The position numbers and the translations under genes are program-made. This document shows, in pieces, positions 8,267-16,585 of a stretch of 64,000 nucleotides of DNA. The notes below the pieces were generated by a model. It saw nothing but the letters and a program-made list of their open reading frames with translations, was not told the origin of the DNA and did no database searches. The stretch comes from Paenibacillus sp. cl123 (GTDB lineage Bacteria; Bacillota; Bacilli; Paenibacillales; NBRC-103111). The stretch is taken from NCBI RefSeq assembly GCF_900101595.1, contig NZ_FMYY01000007.1, forward strand, positions 1-64,000, given 5' to 3'. Position 1 is the first letter of the stretch. The number at the start of each line of letters is the position of its first letter.

Positions 8267-9154
8267 CTACACTTCCGATACTGCGGGCTCGTAGGAATAG
8301 GTGGGATAACAGCCGAGAATCCGTACTTGGCAGCCGATCGCTTCGATCTCCTGCAGGGCGGCCGGCAGCAGCACAGAGTCCATGGATGCCTGGATATCGA
8401 TGTAGAAAAAATAGTTGCCCAGCCGTTTTTTCGTCGGCCGCGATTCAATCTTGGACAAGTTGATCCTCCGCCAGGCGAAGGCGGACAGCACCTGATGCAG
8501 CGCTCCCGGGTAATCTTCAGGCAGCGTGACCAGAATCGTCGTTTTCGTCTCCGAGGATGGCTTCAGCTCCGGCTTCTCCGGCCCGATCAGCACGAAGCGG
8601 GTGTAGTTGTCCTGGTGATCCTGTACGCCCGCCGCAACCGTCTGCAGCTTGTACAGGATGCCGGCTCCTTGCGGAGCCAATGCGGCTACGGCCGGATCGT
8701 TCAACTCCCGCACCAGGCGGGCCGCTTCGCCGTTGCTGCCTACTTGCTCCAGCTCGACATGCGGGAGCAGCTCCCGCAGGAAGCGCTGGCATTGAGCCAT
8801 CGTGACGCTGTGCGAATATACTTTCCGGATTCGGGAGCAAGCCTCTTTACGGTCAGCCACCGCAGCCTGTTCCCCCTCGGGCAGCCGAAGCAAATTGATG
8901 GAGATCGGGTACACCCACTCCGCCTGAATCGGCAGATCGACCTCATGCACGAGCCAGTCCACATGCAGCGTCACCGAGCCTTCAAACGTATTCTCGATCG
9001 GAATAACGCTGTAGTCGGTCTCTCCCGTTACCGTTGACTGAAACACGTCGGCGATCAGACTGCAGCCGACATAATCGAACGCTTCTTTGCCCAGCACGTG
9101 ATGAGCAGATTCCTCAGTGTACGTGCCCGGTCCTAGCAAAGCTACCTTCTTCAT
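8267..9154 (-). CDS. pheA: Prephenate dehydratase
   Basis: A 295-residue monofunctional PheA, converting prephenate to phenylpyruvate in phenylalanine synthesis. It starts MKKVALLGPGTYTEESAHHV. The dehydratase active-site region YTRFVLIG (Thr-Arg-Phe) lies near residue 190, and a C-terminal ACT domain carries the ESRPTKKRLGNYFFYID motif for phenylalanine feedback. Its ATG overlaps the thrB stop by 4 bp. In B. subtilis pheB-pheA are adjacent; here hom and thrB sit between them. Confidence 0.95.
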   Translation of the reverse strand: MKKVALLGPGTYTEESAHHVLGKEAFDYVGCSLIADVFQSTVTGETDYSVIPIENTFEGSVTLHVDWLVHEVDLPIQAEWVYPISINLLRLPEGEQAAVADRKEACSRIRKVYSHSVTMAQCQRFLRELLPHVELEQVGSNGEAARLVRELNDPAVAALAPQGAGILYKLQTVAAGVQDHQDNYTRFVLIGPEKPELKPSSETKTTILVTLPEDYPGALHQVLSAFAWRRINLSKIESRPTKKRLGNYFFYIDIQASMDSVLLPAALQEIEAIGCQVRILGCYPTYSYEPAVSEV

Positions 9155-10134
9155 GGCCGTTTCGCTCCCTTCACGGCGCCCAGCAGACTGTCTTCCGCCT
9201 CGCCGGCAGCCGCTTCCTGCACGATAACGCCCGTTTTATCGGGAAGCAGCCACAGCATCGTCGAATCGATGCCCTCGCTGCGCAGCTTGCCCTGCATAAA
9301 CGCCTCAAGCTCGGCCTTCTTCTGCGAATCGCGATCGACCAGCGCGAGAATCGTCGGGCCGGCGCCGCTGAGCGCTACGCCAAGCGCGCCATGCTCGGTC
9401 GCTTCGGCCAGTATCTCGGACAGTCCCGGCACCATAGGCGCGCGGTACGGCTGATGCAGCGCATCCTTCATCGCGCGGCTGATCATGTCCAGTCTGCCGG
9501 TGCAGAACGCCGCGACCAGTACGGAGGAATGTCCGACGTTGAACACCGCATTGTCCAAGCTTTGCTCGCGCGGCAGTATGCCGCGGGCCTTCTCCGTCGC
9601 CAGTTGAAAATGCGGGATCGCCACCAGCACCTCGATACTCTCGTGGGGTTCGATGCGAATATGCTCGGCCCGCTCGCCGTCCCAGAAAGCGACGACGATG
9701 CCCCCGAAAAGCGAGGCGCCGACATTGTCCGGATGCTGCTCCAGCTCCGTCGCGAACTGGAACAGCTCGTCATCCGTGAATCTTCCTCCGATCAAAGCAT
9801 TGGCTGCGGCCAGCGCGCCGACGATTGCCGAGGCGCTGCTGCCCAGCCCGCGGGTCAGCGGAATATCGCTGTACATGGCGATCTCCAGCTCGGGAGCCTC
9901 CAGCCCCGCACGCTCGAATACGAGCTTGGCGACTTCGTAGAGCAGGTTGCTTTTATCCGTCGGAATGCCCTGCATCTGCTCGCCATACAGGGTGAAGCGC
10001 GTTTCCTCCGCCATGCTCATCTCAATCCATGCGTACAAATTCAGCGCCATGCCGAGCGTATCAAAGCCAGGACCCAGATTAGCGGTGCTTGCAGGCACTT
10101 GAACGCGAACTTTGCGCTTAGTTGTCTGTGTCAT
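9151..10134 (-). CDS. thrB: Homoserine kinase
   Basis: A 327-residue GHMP kinase with VPASTANLGPGFDTLGMALN at the N-terminus, the ATP-binding loop LTRGLGSSASAIVGALAAAN near residue 100 and a GAGPTILALV motif at about 265. It phosphorylates homoserine toward threonine. It is placed after hom with a 12-bp gap and overlaps pheA. The tail after about residue 305 is longer and more charged than usual. No threonine synthase gene adjoins it; a thrC-like gene lies 29 kb away in the carbohydrate island. Confidence 0.95.
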   Translation of the reverse strand: MTQTTKRKVRVQVPASTANLGPGFDTLGMALNLYAWIEMSMAEETRFTLYGEQMQGIPTDKSNLLYEVAKLVFERAGLEAPELEIAMYSDIPLTRGLGSSASAIVGALAAANALIGGRFTDDELFQFATELEQHPDNVGASLFGGIVVAFWDGERAEHIRIEPHESIEVLVAIPHFQLATEKARGILPREQSLDNAVFNVGHSSVLVAAFCTGRLDMISRAMKDALHQPYRAPMVPGLSEILAEATEHGALGVALSGAGPTILALVDRDSQKKAELEAFMQGKLRSEGIDSTMLWLLPDKTGVIVQEAAAGEAEDSLLGAVKGAKRP

Positions 10135-10146
10135 TCCCCTTCACGC

Positions 10147-11433
10147 CTACCCTTCGACCCGGTACACGCTCTTGATCGCATGAACGACAGGCATAGATTC
10201 GAACTGCTTCAGCACCTTGTTCATGGATGCTTGGTTGGCATCATGGGTGATGATGATGATCTCGGCCAGCGGGTTCGCCTGGTTCGGATGCTGAAGCACG
10301 GATTCAAGACTGACTTCATGCTCGGCGAACACCTGCGTGATTTTGGCCAGCACGCCGGCCTTGTCTTCTACATGCAGCAGGATAAAGTTTTTGAAAGCGA
10401 TCTGCTCGTCGGTTTTCAGCTTCTTCTCTTTGTAAGGCATGAAGCCGCGGCGGCCGTTGACCCCCAGATTCGAGTTGCGGACGACAGCGACGAGATCGGC
10501 GACCACGGAAGTAGCCGTAGGCATCTCGCCGGCGCCCGGACCGTAGAACATCGTCTCCCCGACCGCTTCTCCATATACATAGACGGCATTGAACACGCCG
10601 TTAACCGCAGCGAGCGGATGGGACTGCTTCACCATCGTCGGCTGCACGCTGATGCTGATATGCTCATCCTGCCGCTCCGCGATGCCAAGAAGCTTTACCT
10701 CATAGCCAAGCTTCTTGCCGTAGGCGATATCTTCCTTGGTTACCTTGGAGATTCCTCTGACCGTCACATCGGACAAAGCGATATTGGCATGGAAGCCAAG
10801 CGTGCCGAGAATGGTCATTTTCCGGGCCGCATCGAAGCCTTCCACATCGGAGGTCGGATCGGATTCCGCATAGCCGAGCTGCTGTGCTTCCTTCAGCACA
10901 TCGTCATAAGCAGCCCCCTCCTGGCTCATCTTCGTCAGAATATAGTTTGTCGTTCCGTTGACGATCCCCATAATCTTCGTGATGCGGTCGGAAGAAAATC
11001 CCTCGATCAGCGTACGGATGATCGGGATGCCGCCGGCTACGCTCGCTTCGTACATGACGTCGCAGCCCTGATCGGCTGCCTTCTGCAGAATCTCCGGCCC
11101 GTGCAGCGCCATCAGATCCTTATTCGCCGTCACGATATGCTTGCCGCGCTCCAGCGCCGCGAGCATCAATTCCTTCGTCTGCTCGATTCCGCCCATCACC
11201 TCAACGACTACATCGATGTCCGGATTTTCGATAATATCCCAAGCGTTTTCCGTCAGTTTATCTTCGGACACGCTGATATTGCGGGCTTTGCTTTTATCTT
11301 TGACAAGAATTTGGGCGATCTCGATCGGGGAGCCCGACTTGTTCATCAGATCATGCTGATGCCCTTCCACAATGCGCACTACACCTGTTCCGACAGTCCC
11401 AAGTCCCAATAATCCTACTTTGACGGGTTTCAT
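10147..11433 (-). CDS. hom: Homoserine dehydrogenase with ACT domain
   Basis: A 428-residue enzyme. It begins with the NAD(P) motif VGLLGLGTVGTGVVRIVE, has the signature EASVAGGIPIIRTL and the catalytic EAQQLGYAESDPTSDVEGFD region, and ends with an ACT domain from about 350 (FILLHVEDKAGVLAKITQVF). It reduces aspartate semialdehyde to homoserine. GAGGAGG lies 10 nt before the ATG. The ACT domain implies feedback control by an amino acid, usually threonine. The gap to pheB is 50 bp, so the pheB-hom-thrB-pheA genes are probably one operon. Confidence 0.96.
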   Translation of the reverse strand: MKPVKVGLLGLGTVGTGVVRIVEGHQHDLMNKSGSPIEIAQILVKDKSKARNISVSEDKLTENAWDIIENPDIDVVVEVMGGIEQTKELMLAALERGKHIVTANKDLMALHGPEILQKAADQGCDVMYEASVAGGIPIIRTLIEGFSSDRITKIMGIVNGTTNYILTKMSQEGAAYDDVLKEAQQLGYAESDPTSDVEGFDAARKMTILGTLGFHANIALSDVTVRGISKVTKEDIAYGKKLGYEVKLLGIAERQDEHISISVQPTMVKQSHPLAAVNGVFNAVYVYGEAVGETMFYGPGAGEMPTATSVVADLVAVVRNSNLGVNGRRGFMPYKEKKLKTDEQIAFKNFILLHVEDKAGVLAKITQVFAEHEVSLESVLQHPNQANPLAEIIIITHDANQASMNKVLKQFESMPVVHAIKSVYRVEG

Positions 11434-11483
11434 ACAGCTTCTTCCTCCTCGTTGTCTCTTTCCTATAGTTAGTTAGTCGAATG

Positions 11484-11954
11484 TTAACCTTGCCCGGCGA
11501 GAGTCGCGCGCGTTACGCCATCTTGCTCCCGCAGCTTGTCGAGCAATACGGCTACGCTCTCGCCCATCAGCGATGTCTCTACGGAGATGACGACATTGGC
11601 GATGCCCTGCAAAGGGATCGTTTGATGAATCGTCAGCACATTGCCCTCAAGTCCTGCGATCAGCGCCAGCACCTTGGACAGTATGCCGGATCGATGCTCC
11701 AAATCCATGGAAATCGTCACGATCCGGTCGCGCTCCAGCTTGCTAAGGGGAAAAATGCCATCCTTGTACTTGTAAAAGGCGCTCCGGCTCAGCTCCACCT
11801 GCTCGACAGCCTCATGGACCGTCTTCACTTTGCCCCGGGCCAGCAAGCTTTTCGCTTGCACCGTCTTGACGAGCGCTTCCGGCAGCATGTCCTCCCGAAC
11901 CAGGAAAAAACGTTCTCCCTGCGGCGGACCTTCCTCGATATATTTATCAGGCAC
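11484..11954 (-). CDS. pheB: ACT domain protein PheB (UPF0735 family)
   Basis: A 156-residue protein read from GTG at 11954 with an AGAGAGG site before it. The N-terminal half has a helix-turn-helix-like stretch (TVHEAVEQVELSRSAFYKYK) and the C-terminal half (about 75-150) an ACT domain (RIVTISMDLEHRSGILSKVL). This is the conserved partner gene between obg and pheA in Bacillus. Its function is not settled; a regulatory role in aromatic or branched amino acid metabolism is usually assumed. Confidence 0.9.
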   Translation of the reverse strand: MPDKYIEEGPPQGERFFLVREDMLPEALVKTVQAKSLLARGKVKTVHEAVEQVELSRSAFYKYKDGIFPLSKLERDRIVTISMDLEHRSGILSKVLALIAGLEGNVLTIHQTIPLQGIANVVISVETSLMGESVAVLLDKLREQDGVTRATLAGQG

Positions 11955-11999
11955 AGCAATAGTCCTCTCTACACAGACGATTGTTCTTACCTAGAGGAC

Positions 12000-12029
12000 A
12001 TTATATCGCATGCCCACCGCTTCGGGCAA
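12000..12029 (-). promoter_or_regulatory. Sigma-A-type promoter for pheB-hom-thrB-pheA
   Basis: TTGCCC at 12024-12029 and a perfect TATAAT at 12000-12005 are separated by 18 nt on the minus strand, about 45 nt before the pheB GTG start. Confidence 0.6.
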
Positions 12030-12091
12030 TAGGCTTGACGCATATAAATATGATAAAGTTAAAACTACCATCAGGAAAGAGGAGAAGCCCC

Positions 12092-12595
12092 ATGATTCGA
12101 GCTCGTATGATGGCGACGGCCATGCTGTTTAACCAGGAAGATTTGCTTATGATGAAGCGGTCCGAGACGCGCACTCTGTCTCCCGGCTTATGGGCCGCGG
12201 TCGGCGGACATCTGGAGCCCCACGAGATCAATGATCCGCAAAGCGCCGTACTGCGGGAAATTCATGAGGAAACCGGATTGCTTCAGGAAGACCTGGAGGA
12301 CCTGCAGCTGCGGTATATTTTAATCCGGCTGAATCAGCAGGAGGTGCGCCAGCAGTTTATTTATACCTCCACTGCCCGGAGGCGCGACATTACTCAATCC
12401 GATGAAGGGACGCTGCACTGGATTCCCCGGCAGCAGGTGCTGAACAGAGAGATTCCGTTTATTTTTCACAAGCTGCTTGAACATTATTTCCAGCATCCCT
12501 CAAGCACGCATGTCTGGGTCGGGACGGCCGGCTATGAGCCTGCAGGCGCCCCTACGGTGCGCTGGACGGCTCTGATCGATCCTCAGCAGCTATAG
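12092..12595 (+). CDS. NUDIX hydrolase
   Basis: A 167-residue protein with a Nudix box running from GGHLEPHE through VLREIHEETGLLQEDL; the REIHEE core is intact, but the distance from the first Glu to RE is nine residues, not the canonical seven. ATG at 12092 follows AAGAGGAG by 8 nt; an upstream in-frame ATG at 11981 has no ribosome site. Members hydrolyse nucleoside diphosphates linked to another group. It is divergent from pheB and on the plus strand, unlike most of the window. The substrate is unknown. Confidence 0.85.
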   Translation: MIRARMMATAMLFNQEDLLMMKRSETRTLSPGLWAAVGGHLEPHEINDPQSAVLREIHEETGLLQEDLEDLQLRYILIRLNQQEVRQQFIYTSTARRRDITQSDEGTLHWIPRQQVLNREIPFIFHKLLEHYFQHPSSTHVWVGTAGYEPAGAPTVRWTALIDPQQL

Positions 12596-12656
12596 CGTTG
12601 GAGGGAAACTCGAAAAGGGCATTCTATTTTATGTACATGGAAAGGAGAACCTAGCA

Positions 12657-12986
12657 GTGGCTATCGCAGAAATCACCGTTATCCCGGTCGGGACAGGCTC
12701 CACCAGTTTAAGCGCCTATGTCGCGGAGCTTCACGCCTATTTGACCGCTCAGCAGACAGCCGGAAGCTTGTCGTTTCAGATGACGGCCATGGGCACAATT
12801 TTGGAGGGCGAGCTTGACGAGCTGTTCCGAGTCATTCGCGGCATGCATGAGCTTCCATTCGAGGCCGGCGCTCAGCGGGTCTGCACCTCCGTGAAATTTG
12901 ATGACCGCCGCGACAAGCCGGGGTCCGTCCGGCAGAAACTGGAGTCGGTCGAACGTCAGCTGGAGCGGCGCCGGTCCGAGCTTTGA
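12657..12986 (+). CDS. MTH1187-family thiamine-binding protein (YkoF-like)
   Basis: A 109-residue single-domain protein, MAIAEITVIPVGTGSTSLSA at the N-terminus with FQMTAMGTILEGELDELFRV in the middle, as in the MTH1187/DUF77 family that forms ferredoxin-like dimers binding thiamine or related ligands. It starts at GTG 12657 with AAAGGAG upstream and follows the Nudix gene by 61 bp. It has no signal peptide. A regulatory or carrier role for thiamine is inferred from the family. Confidence 0.8.
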   Translation: MAIAEITVIPVGTGSTSLSAYVAELHAYLTAQQTAGSLSFQMTAMGTILEGELDELFRVIRGMHELPFEAGAQRVCTSVKFDDRRDKPGSVRQKLESVERQLERRRSEL

Positions 12987-13022
12987 GCTTGTAGAGACGG
13001 CATATGCCAAATAGCCTCACAA

Positions 13023-13075
13023 AGTGGGGATTTTGCTTCGAAGCCGGCTCAGCAGGTACCTTGCGGGGACCCACT
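13023..13075. repeat. Imperfect nested palindrome in the 3' region of the thiamine-binding gene
   Basis: Outer arms AGTGGG (13023-13028) and CCCACT (13070-13075) enclose two further palindromes, GCTTCGAAGC (13035-13044) and GC-AGGTACCT-TGC (13052-13064). It precedes the obg/thiamine terminator by about 20 nt. Function unknown; it may be a structured 3' UTR element or an interspersed repeat. Confidence 0.5.
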
Positions 13076-13086
13076 GACTTTAAAGG

Positions 13087-13134
13087 CAAAAAAACGCAGC
13101 AAAGTGGTCATCCGACCTTCTTGCTGCGTTTTTT
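13087..13134. terminator. Bidirectional terminator between the thiamine-binding gene and obg
   Basis: ACGCAGCAA (13094-13102) pairs with TTGCTGCGT (13121-13129); an inner GGTC/GACC stem closes an ATCC loop. Runs of A on the left and T on the right make it usable in both directions for the convergent genes. Confidence 0.85.
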
Positions 13135-13159
13135 ACTGAAAGCCTCTCGGCGCTTATGT

Positions 13160-14461
13160 CTATTCCTGCTCGACAAATTCGAATTCGAAATCGCCGATCC
13201 GCACGATCGTGCCGTCCTTCGCACCGCGTTCGCGCAGCGCCTTGTCGACGCCTTTCTTGCGCAGGATGCGGGCAAATCTCAAAACCGCCTCCTGCGTGCT
13301 GAAATTAGTGCGCTTGATCAGCCGTTCGATGCTCGGGCTATCGACCACGTACGCTTCGTTATCGCGGCGGATGGTGAAGTCCTCGTCTTCATTATCCTCC
13401 AGCCGGTATACCTTGCGCTCGGACAAGTCGACCAGATCCTCTACCAGCGGCATCTCCGGTATCGTTTCGAGCAAATCGGACACCTTGTAGAGCAGCTCCT
13501 GCACCCCGGATTTGGACACAGCGGAGATCGGGAAGATCGGCAGCTCCAGTCCGCGAGCCGCCAGCTGTTCCTTGAACGACTGCAGATAAACTTCGGCATC
13601 CGGCAGGTCCATCTTGTTGGCGGCGATAATCTGCGGACGTTCTTCCAGCTTCGCATTGTACAGCTTCAGCTCGTCATTGATTTTCACCCAGTCGTCGAAC
13701 GGATCGCGGCCTTCCGTTCCGGCCATATCCACGACATGCACGATAATCCTTGTCCGCTCGACGTGACGGAGAAACTCGTGCCCGAGTCCGACCCCCTCGT
13801 GGGCTCCCTCGATCAGGCCGGGCAGATCGGCCATCACGAAGCTGCGGCCGTCGCCCACCTCGACAACGCCCAGATTCGGCGTCAGCGTTGTAAAATGGTA
13901 GGCGCCAATCTTCGGCTTCGCTCCTGACACGACGGACAGCAGCGTCGACTTGCCTACGCTCGGGAATCCGACGAGTCCAACGTCGGCCATCACTTTCAGC
14001 TCGAGCACGACCCAGCGCTCCTGGCCCTCTTCGCCGTTCTCCGCAATTTCCGGAGCAGTATTGTTCGCCGTTGCAAAGCGCGTGTTGCCGCGTCCGCCGC
14101 GTCCGCCCTTGGCGATGACCACTTGCTGATCATGCCTCGTCAGATCCGCTATAATCTCTTGCGTATCGTCGTCCACTACTACCGTACCGGGAGGTACGCG
14201 TACGATCAAATCCTCGGCATTGGCGCCATGACGGCTTTTGTTTCGGCCTTTTTCCCCGCGGTCCGCCTTGAAATGCTTCTGATACCTGAAATCCACCAGC
14301 GTGCGCAGCCCTTCGTCCACCCGGAAGATGACATCGCCTCCGTCGCCTCCGTCGCCTCCGCCCGGTCCGCCTTCAGGAACATATTTCTCTCTTCGGAACG
14401 CAACAAGTCCGTCGCCCCCGTCGCCGCCTTTTACATAAATCTTAGCTTTATCTACAAACAT
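13160..14461 (-). CDS. obg: GTPase Obg (ribosome assembly / stress)
   Basis: A 433-residue protein with the three Obg-family parts: a glycine-rich Obg fold (1-158, [20 protein letters not shown]), a G domain (about 159-330; G1 [12 protein letters not shown]3 DLPG, G4 ANKMD), and the C-terminal OCT domain to residue 433. It binds the 50S subunit and, in Bacillus, is needed for Spo0A activation and the general stress response. Its position directly after spo0B matches the B. subtilis operon. Confidence 0.97.
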   Translation of the reverse strand: MFVDKAKIYVKGGDGGDGLVAFRREKYVPEGGPGGGDGGDGGDVIFRVDEGLRTLVDFRYQKHFKADRGEKGRNKSRHGANAEDLIVRVPPGTVVVDDDTQEIIADLTRHDQQVVIAKGGRGGRGNTRFATANNTAPEIAENGEEGQERWVVLELKVMADVGLVGFPSVGKSTLLSVVSGAKPKIGAYHFTTLTPNLGVVEVGDGRSFVMADLPGLIEGAHEGVGLGHEFLRHVERTRIIVHVVDMAGTEGRDPFDDWVKINDELKLYNAKLEERPQIIAANKMDLPDAEVYLQSFKEQLAARGLELPIFPISAVSKSGVQELLYKVSDLLETIPEMPLVEDLVDLSERKVYRLEDNEDEDFTIRRDNEAYVVDSPSIERLIKRTNFSTQEAVLRFARILRKKGVDKALRERGAKDGTIVRIGDFEFEFVEQE

Positions 14462-14478
14462 GAAGTCTCACCCTCTTA

Positions 14479-15141
14479 TCATTGCGCCGCGGAGCCGTCC
14501 AACTTCCATTTGACGCTCCATACGACCGATTGCTCTTCGTAACTGCATGCCATCCGGGCCTGCCAAGGCAACCACCGCTTGGCCAGCTCCCGCTCCAACT
14601 GCCGGACACGTTCCGCTCGGAAAGCTCCCGAGTAACGGATGTCCAGTCTGAGACATCGTTCATCTCTGGACCAGCCCAGCTCCAGACGATTATCGTCCGA
14701 ATCAGGCGAAGCGGTGGCTTCTGTGCGGAAGCCCTCCAGAATAAGCACGATGCCGGCCTCCACTTCTTCCCAGCCGGGAAGCTCGTGAAGCCGGATCTCT
14801 TCGTTCATCCGGATATCCAGCCTCAATTCCTTGACCTCGGCCTGGAAGGCGAGCAGACATAAAATGAGAGACGGAATGCCCAGCTTGGCGATCAGGCTCT
14901 CCTGCTGGACCTTGTCTTTTATTTTCTCCATCATTGCCGGTAATTTATCATACTTCTTCAGCTGTATATAGCCCATCAATACCTGGATATCGTTCATCCA
15001 ATCATGCCGGTAATGATTGATCAGACGAAGGGTGCGCAGGTCCTGCTCCGAAGCAGATCCGGCAGCTTCCGATGCGGCGGAATGCCGTCCAAGCTCGTCC
15101 TCCGGCTGACGCCCGTATTCCTCGGCTTTTGCATTTGCCAT
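14479..15141 (-). CDS. spo0B: Spo0B-like sporulation phosphotransferase
   Basis: A 220-residue protein. The helical dimerisation domain contains LINHYRHDWMNDIQVLMGYI, where the His of HYRHDWMND corresponds to the phosphorylated His of Spo0B. The C-terminal part is a degenerate kinase-like domain. Spo0B passes phosphate from Spo0F to Spo0A. I prefer ATG at 15141 (GGAG 9 nt upstream) to the TTG two codons earlier. The acidic N-terminal 35 residues have no obvious counterpart. It is 17 bp upstream of obg, as in Bacillus. Confidence 0.88.
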   Translation of the reverse strand: MANAKAEEYGRQPEDELGRHSAASEAAGSASEQDLRTLRLINHYRHDWMNDIQVLMGYIQLKKYDKLPAMMEKIKDKVQQESLIAKLGIPSLILCLLAFQAEVKELRLDIRMNEEIRLHELPGWEEVEAGIVLILEGFRTEATASPDSDDNRLELGWSRDERCLRLDIRYSGAFRAERVRQLERELAKRWLPWQARMACSYEEQSVVWSVKWKLDGSAAQ

Positions 15142-15268
15142 GCTCAATCTCTCCGTTCCGCATCATCGATATCTTTAACAGTATAGCATGACCTCTGGCA
15201 AAGTACACGAGCGGAACCGAAAATTCCCCAGATTTCTCCAGAATATTCAGCCAACCTATTGATTAAGT

Positions 15269-15358
15269 CCGCTGAACAACGCGCGGCCTGCGCCGGTCGG
15301 GGTTTCCACTCGCTGTTTCAACTCCCCCAAAACGGCTCTCCGCCCTCTTGTTCAACGT
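15269..15358. repeat. Interspersed ~90-bp structured repeat, copy A (upstream of spo0B)
   Basis: This intergenic segment matches 63625-63713 closely. Shared blocks are TGAACAACGCGCGGCC, TCGGGG, TTCCACTCG, CGGCTCTCCG and CCTCTTG, with a 3-4 nt length difference in one linker. On the minus strand its ends pair (TGAACAA with TTGTTCA), with inner GCCG/CGGC and GGGG/CCCC arms. Confidence 0.8.
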
Positions 15359-15397
15359 TTTTTTATATCTGCCTGCATTTTCCTGCCCGGCATACAA

Positions 15398-15434
15398 ACA
15401 AAACCCCGGCGAAGCTCAGTTCGCCAGGGTTTTG
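15398..15434 (-). terminator. Terminator after rpmA
   Basis: AAAACCCCGGCGAA and TTCGCCAGGGTTTT pair around a short loop with one mismatch, 16 nt past the rpmA stop. It ends the rplU-prp-rpmA transcript. Confidence 0.8.
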
Positions 15435-15449
15435 GACGTTTCGTTCATG

Positions 15450-15761
15450 TTACACTTCTACCGCGGCAGCTACAGGTGCAGCTGCAACAGGGTAGACGCT
15501 GACTTTTTTGCGGTCGCGCCCAAGACGCTCGAATTTCACAACGCCTTCGACTTTCGCGAACAGCGTATCGTCAGATCCGATGCCCACGTTGTTGCCCGGG
15601 TGAATTTTCGTTCCGCGTTGGCGAACGAGAATGCTGCCGGCGGTCACTGTTTGACCATCAGCACGCTTAACGCCAAGGCGCTTCGCGATGCTGTCGCGTC
15701 CGTTTTTCGTGGAGCCTACGCCCTTCTTGGATGCGAATAACTGGAGATCCAATTTCAACAT
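15450..15761 (-). CDS. rpmA: 50S ribosomal protein L27
   Basis: A 103-residue L27. It begins with the Firmicute-type extension [10 protein letters not shown] followed by [14 protein letters not shown]; Prp is known to cleave such extensions before the SKKG sequence so that the mature N-terminus reaches the peptidyl transferase centre. The C-terminus ends in an unusual Ala/Val-rich tail ([12 protein letters not shown]). It is the last gene of the rplU-prp-rpmA operon. Confidence 0.97.
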   Translation of the reverse strand: MLKLDLQLFASKKGVGSTKNGRDSIAKRLGVKRADGQTVTAGSILVRQRGTKIHPGNNVGIGSDDTLFAKVEGVVKFERLGRDRKKVSVYPVAAAPVAAAVEV

Positions 15762-15775
15762 ATGAGTCTACCTCC

Positions 15776-16114
15776 TTACTTCCGTGATGGTTGGTCTTGC
15801 ATCGTTATATATGCGCCGTACGATTGTTGGATGGATTGCAGCATGACGACCATGCCTTCAAGCAAAAGCTGCATCTTATGCTCCGTATCCGCGTCGGTCT
15901 GCGCCGGAATATCCGCGCTAAGCAGCCCATGCTTCATCCGGGCATTCAACTGTACTCCGGTCAGCGCTTCAACCGCGTTAACCGTGCCGACTGTAACCGC
16001 CGATACGCCGGCGCAAACAATATCCTTGCCGCGCTCGTCATATTGCGCATGTCCGTCGACTTGAAATCGTACGATACGACCGTCCGCGCCCCGACTAATC
16101 TTGATGCGAATCAT
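15776..16114 (-). CDS. prp: Ribosomal-processing cysteine protease Prp
   Basis: A 112-residue protein with the catalytic GHAQYDERGKDIVCAGVSAV segment: His near residue 22 and Cys near 34, as in Prp (YsxB). It removes the N-terminal extension of L27. It lies between rplU and rpmA as in other Firmicutes, which couples the protease to its substrate. Confidence 0.94.
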   Translation of the reverse strand: MIRIKISRGADGRIVRFQVDGHAQYDERGKDIVCAGVSAVTVGTVNAVEALTGVQLNARMKHGLLSADIPAQTDADTEHKMQLLLEGMVVMLQSIQQSYGAYITMQDQPSRK

Positions 16115-16121
16115 GTCGGTC

Positions 16122-16433
16122 TTACGCTTGGATCTTCTCGATCACAACTTTCGTGTACGGTTGACGATGACCTTGCTTGCGACGATAGTTCTTCTTCGCT
16201 TTGTACTTGTAAACGATGACCTTCTGGCCTTTGCCGTGCTTCTCGACTTTACCGGATACGGTAGCGCCGGAAACGAGCGGAGCGCCTACAGTCAAGCCGC
16301 CTTCGCCCGACACTGCGAGCACACGGTCAAAAGTAACCGCATCGCCTGCGCCGACTTCCAGCTTCTCGATGTAAAGAACATCGCCCTCGGAAACCTTGTA
16401 TTGTTTGCCGCCTGTTTCAATAATTGCGTACAT
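16122..16433 (-). CDS. rplU: 50S ribosomal protein L21
   Basis: A 103-residue L21, [20 protein letters not shown] at the N-terminus, and [19 protein letters not shown] at the C-terminus. GAGGAGGTG lies 6-8 nt before the ATG. It heads the rplU-prp-rpmA operon, 7 bp before prp, and lies beneath an L21-type leader. Confidence 0.97.
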   Translation of the reverse strand: MYAIIETGGKQYKVSEGDVLYIEKLEVGAGDAVTFDRVLAVSGEGGLTVGAPLVSGATVSGKVEKHGKGQKVIVYKYKAKKNYRRKQGHRQPYTKVVIEKIQA

Positions 16434-16447
16434 AGTTGCACCTCCTC

Positions 16448-16545
16448 ATGTCTCAGACTCGCCTATAAGCCAGGTGACTTGTCCGGAAAGACAAGCTCTT
16501 GGGGTACCCGCTTCGAGCGGTTACAGCATGTTGTTAGCAACACAC
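16448..16545 (-). ncRNA. L21 leader (ribosomal protein autoregulatory RNA)
   Basis: The transcript between the promoter and rplU contains CTTGTC-TTTCC-GGACAAG, then CACCTGGCTTATAGGCGAG and CTGAGA, a pattern I recognise from the Firmicute L21 leader. An upstream hairpin (CCGCTCGAAGCGG) is also present. In known cases this leader is thought to bind L21 or L27 and limit expression. Boundaries are approximate. Confidence 0.7.
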
Positions 16546-16551
16546 CCGATC

Positions 16552-16581
16552 ATTCTACCACAAAGCAATCCTGCGATGCAA
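16552..16581 (-). promoter_or_regulatory. Sigma-A promoter for rplU-prp-rpmA
   Basis: TTGCAT (16576-16581) and TAGAAT (16552-16557) with an 18-nt spacer, immediately after the rng stop codon and about 115 nt before rplU. Confidence 0.65.
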
Positions 16582-16585
16582 GAAT

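Noticed and set aside
9034-11412. 792-codon open frame on the plus strand across thrB and hom
   Set aside because: It is the antisense of well-supported hom and thrB. Long antisense frames are common in high-GC genes, and its sequence shows no domain.
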